6,369 bases of DNA from Planctomycetaceae bacterium (GTDB taxonomy: Bacteria > Planctomycetota > Planctomycetia > Planctomycetales > Planctomycetaceae), in the NCBI GenBank assembly GCA_027080405.1, contig JALWSL010000325.1, forward strand, positions 1-6,369, written 5' to 3'. The notes beneath the pieces were generated by a model that searched no databases, was not told the DNA's origin, and worked only from the letters and a program-made list of their open reading frames with translations. Below, piece by piece: positions 3,878 through 6,369 of this stretch. The position numbers and the translations under genes are program-made. Each line of letters begins with the position of its first letter. Position 1 is the first letter of the stretch.

Positions 3878-6369
3878 ATGATTAAGCTTTTCCTCCGATG
3901 TTCAGCCCTCCTTTTTTCAATTGGTTGCCTGCCGACTCGGGCGATCTCACAACTGCCACCAGTTCCACTGGAAGTCCCTGAAGGCTTTCAGGTGTCGTTG
4001 TTTTCCGATCAGGAGATGTGCCCCGACATACAATGCCTGACAACAGATGCCAATGGGAATCTGGTTGCCTCGGGACCGGGATATATTCGAGTTCTTTTCG
4101 ATGATAATCAGGATGGCCGAGCCGACCGCTTTCGTGAATATTATTCCGGCCTCAAAACCGGAGCACAGGGAATGTTTATTGACGGAAATAAACTGTACTG
4201 TATCGGGGATGCAGGTCTGCTGCGGTTTGAGGATGCCAATCACGATTCCGTCGCTGATGGTTCGCCTGAAGTGATCCGTCCCTTCAAGGCAGGAGGCGAA
4301 CATCATACCCATGCTATTCGGAAAGGGCCGGATGGCTGGTGGTATTTGATCGCGGGCAACATGGCGGAAGTCGAGAAAATGCCGGGGATCTCGCCAAACT
4401 CACCTGTGCGCCAGGCTCATGCGGGTGTTCTGTTCCGGCTCTCTCCCGATTTCATCCAAATGGAAATCCTGGCGGATGGTCTGAGAAACGCCTACGATTT
4501 CGATTTCGATCCCGTCGGGGAACTGTTCACTTATGATAGCGATGGAGAACGCGATATTACGTTGCCCTGGTATCGTCCGACGCGTTTTTTCCATACGGTC
4601 ACGGGGATGAATCACGGCTGGGTTTCACGCTCCTGGAAGAAGCCCAACTATTTTGCAGAGATGTCCCCCGTTCTGGCAGAATTGGGACGGGGTTCCCCTA
4701 CCGGCGTGGTCTGTTATCGGCATCATCAATTTCCCGAAGAATTTCGCGGAGCGTTCTTTGTCCTCGATTGGACATACGGTCGTGTGATTGCTCTCAAAAA
4801 GAAAAGACAGGGAGCAAGTTGGGTTGCGCAGGCGAGAAAATTCGCCACTGCCAAGGGAAATTATGGATTTGCCCCGACAGATATTACCGTTGGGGTCGAT
4901 GGTTCTCTCTACATTTCAGTGGGCGGGCGTGGCACAAAGGGGAGCATCTATCGCATTTCCGCAACTGATACAACCACCTCCCGGAAAGATGCAGAGGCTG
5001 ATCGCGACTCCCCAGATGACAACTCCCCCCTGGATGCGGTTTTGAACGCTCCACAACCACTTGCCTCATGGTCACGAGCCCGTTGGGAACCCAAAGCTGA
5101 AAAACTGGGCGAAGAAAAGTTCATCATCGCTGCGTTGGATCAGCACCGCAGCAATGCCCAGCGAATCCGGGCAATCGAAATTCTGACAGAGATATTTCAG
5201 GGCCCCGATGTCGATTTCATGCTGTCGATGCAACTGGAAGAAAATCGGGAGTTGCGGGCACGAGCGCTTTGGGCCTACGGCAGAACCCGAAATACCGTGT
5301 TGAACAAAATCGCGCTGAAACCTTTTTTTCATCAAAGTAGCCCCGCCGTTCTCCGCTCTGCACTACAGGTACTGCTCAATGCGCCTGATGAACTGCTGAC
5401 GAAATTCACACCGGAAATTGCAGCCAGCCTCAACAACGAAGACCGGGTCGTGCGCTATCTGGCCACACAAGTAACAGCAAGACTGCCCGACGAAAGTTTT
5501 CAGAGCGTAGGAGAACTCGTCCGCCAGAAAGGCTGGTCTTCGGCGATTCAACTCTCACGGGCGTTTGTGGATCGTGGTTACATCGGACATCACTACGCCT
5601 GGCACGCAATCGGACTGGGGGCACTGAAAAAACTCGACGATCATCAGCGTCAACTTGAAACGGTTCTCATGATTCAGCACGCTCTGGGGGGATTCGGATC
5701 GAGTACCAGACACGCTGCCGTTTTCGATGGGTATCTCTCCCGAATTCCGTTGCCTGAAGAACTGGATCTTCTTAACGAACTCCGCCTTCAAATTTCCGGA
5801 ATGTATCCGAGTGGTCATGATCGACTCGACCGGGAACTGGGACGGTTGGCCGCGATGCTGAATGCCGCTGACGAACAACTATTGAGGAAAGTGCTGAATC
5901 GGGTCACACCTGAATCGCATCCCACTTTCGATCTCCATCACCTGATTGTCTCGGCCTGTCTGCCGGGTGCAAGAAACAAAACAGAAACAGAGAAAATTGC
6001 CCAAGCACTGCTGAACCTCGATGAAAAAATAAAAACCCGGAATCTTCTTGTTGACAGTAATTGGGAGCCACGTCTGACCGAGCTATATGAACAGCTTCTT
6101 CTGCTTGATCCGATGCTGTCCGCCTCACTGGTCGAAAACCAGAAATTCGGAACCGGAAACCATGTTCTGTTTATCAATAAAATGGTGGGAGAAACGCGTT
6201 CGGCTGCGTTGATGCGATATCTGGAGCTTGTCAGAAGCGGTAAAGCGGAACTGACTCCCGGGTTGCTTTCCCTGCTTTCCGAGTTGCCCTTTGAACTGGT
6301 CAGTCCGTTGATTCACCAATCTCTGGATGATCATTCGCTACGCCCGATCGCAATCGTGTTGCTTGCCCG
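3878..6369 (+). CDS. Secreted planctomycete 'membrane-bound dehydrogenase' beta-propeller protein with HEAT-like repeats, C-terminus outside the window
   Basis: The frame runs open from ATG 3878 to the right edge: 830 whole codons, no stop. Residues 1-22 form a signal peptide (MIKLFLR, hydrophobic core, cleavage probably after T-R-A at 20-22), so the protein acts outside the cytoplasm. About residues 30-360 match the six-bladed propeller domain annotated as Piru_Ver_Nterm/putative membrane-bound dehydrogenase, related to L-sorbosone dehydrogenase. Landmarks are PEGFQVSLF (34-42), a D-x-N-x-D-G-x-x-D loop at 75-83, a second D-x-N-x-D-x-x-x-D loop at 119-127, HHTH (142-145), GPDG (150-153), R203-N204, W-Y-R-P (231-234), N-H-G-W (245-248), S-P-T-G (273-276) and L-D-W-T-Y-G (296-301). 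A polar linker (about 362-390) leads to an alpha-helical, HEAT-like region from about 415 on. Many relatives end in a c-type cytochrome domain. No CxxCH is present in the visible part, so any such domain lies beyond 6369. An upstream ATG is not available close by; Shine-Dalgarno is weak (CAGG at 3874-3877 is too close). Substrate is unknown; oxidation of a sugar or polyol is the usual guess. Confidence 0.85.
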   Translation, partial: MIKLFLRCSALLFSIGCLPTRAISQLPPVPLEVPEGFQVSLFSDQEMCPDIQCLTTDANGNLVASGPGYIRVLFDDNQDGRADRFREYYSGLKTGAQGMFIDGNKLYCIGDAGLLRFEDANHDSVADGSPEVIRPFKAGGEHHTHAIRKGPDGWWYLIAGNMAEVEKMPGISPNSPVRQAHAGVLFRLSPDFIQMEILADGLRNAYDFDFDPVGELFTYDSDGERDITLPWYRPTRFFHTVTGMNHGWVSRSWKKPNYFAEMSPVLAELGRGSPTGVVCYRHHQFPEEFRGAFFVLDWTYGRVIALKKKRQGASWVAQARKFATAKGNYGFAPTDITVGVDGSLYISVGGRGTKGSIYRISATDTTTSRKDAEADRDSPDDNSPLDAVLNAPQPLASWSRARWEPKAEKLGEEKFIIAALDQHRSNAQRIRAIEILTEIFQGPDVDFMLSMQLEENRELRARALWAYGRTRNTVLNKIALKPFFHQSSPAVLRSALQVLLNAPDELLTKFTPEIAASLNNEDRVVRYLATQVTARLPDESFQSVGELVRQKGWSSAIQLSRAFVDRGYIGHHYAWHAIGLGALKKLDDHQRQLETVLMIQHALGGFGSSTRHAAVFDGYLSRIPLPEELDLLNELRLQISGMYPSGHDRLDRELGRLAAMLNAADEQLLRKVLNRVTPESHPTFDLHHLIVSACLPGARNKTETEKIAQALLNLDEKIKTRNLLVDSNWEPRLTELYEQLLLLDPMLSASLVENQKFGTGNHVLFINKMVGETRSAALMRYLELVRSGKAELTPGLLSLLSELPFELVSPLIHQSLDDHSLRPIAIVLLA

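Noticed and set aside
3878..3943. Lipoprotein signal with Cys17 (S-I-G-C)
   Set aside because: The -3 position is Ser rather than Leu or a similar residue, and a signal peptidase I site T-R-A follows; a soluble secreted form is more likely, though not certain.
1..6369. tRNA, rRNA, CRISPR array, insertion sequence, prophage or defence system
   Set aside because: No regularly spaced repeats, transposase or integrase motifs, terminal inverted repeats or tRNA-like cloverleaf were seen; the only tandem repeat is the short one at 3642-3676.

Overview
The window looks like ordinary chromosomal DNA of a planctomycete (phylum Planctomycetota, probably a moderate-GC member of the Planctomycetaceae or a relative). 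The best evidence is the last gene. It carries the secreted beta-propeller 'membrane-bound dehydrogenase' domain followed by HEAT-like helical repeats, an architecture that is heavily expanded in Planctomycetota and Verrucomicrobiota. Loosely packed genes, weak or absent Shine-Dalgarno sequences and several spacers of 100-260 bases fit the same group. This assignment is inferred from family knowledge, not from a database search.

Five genes are supported, all on the + strand. (1) At 1-783 is the C-terminal part of an M24 (creatinase/prolidase-like) peptidase-fold protein; its start lies before the window. (2) At 986-2224 is a GT4-like (GT-B fold) glycosyltransferase of 412 aa. (3) At 2429-2776 is a 115-aa membrane protein with about four predicted transmembrane helices and no recognised family. 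(4) At 2873-3616 is a FadR-subfamily GntR transcription regulator with a winged-helix DNA-binding domain and an FCD ligand domain. (5) From 3878 to beyond the right edge is the secreted propeller plus HEAT-repeat protein, of which 830 residues are visible. Gene 5 has no stop codon inside the window, so a search for closed reading frames would miss it.

The genes do not form an obvious single pathway. The most likely functional link is between the FadR-type regulator and the propeller protein. The 261-base spacer between them is the most structured non-coding stretch here. It holds a tandem 17/18-bp repeat, two short palindromes, an inverted repeat next to the promoter, and a perfect TATAAT -10 box about 54 bases before the start codon. 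This looks like a regulated promoter region, but the link is inferred.

I found no RNA genes, insertion sequences, CRISPR arrays, attachment sites or clear intrinsic terminators, and no evidence for a new defence or mobile system. The points worth a second look are modest: apparent loss of metal ligands in the M24 protein, a Glu-to-Gln change in the glycosyltransferase E-x7-E motif, several perfect inverted repeats in spacers, and the operator-like elements before the propeller gene.
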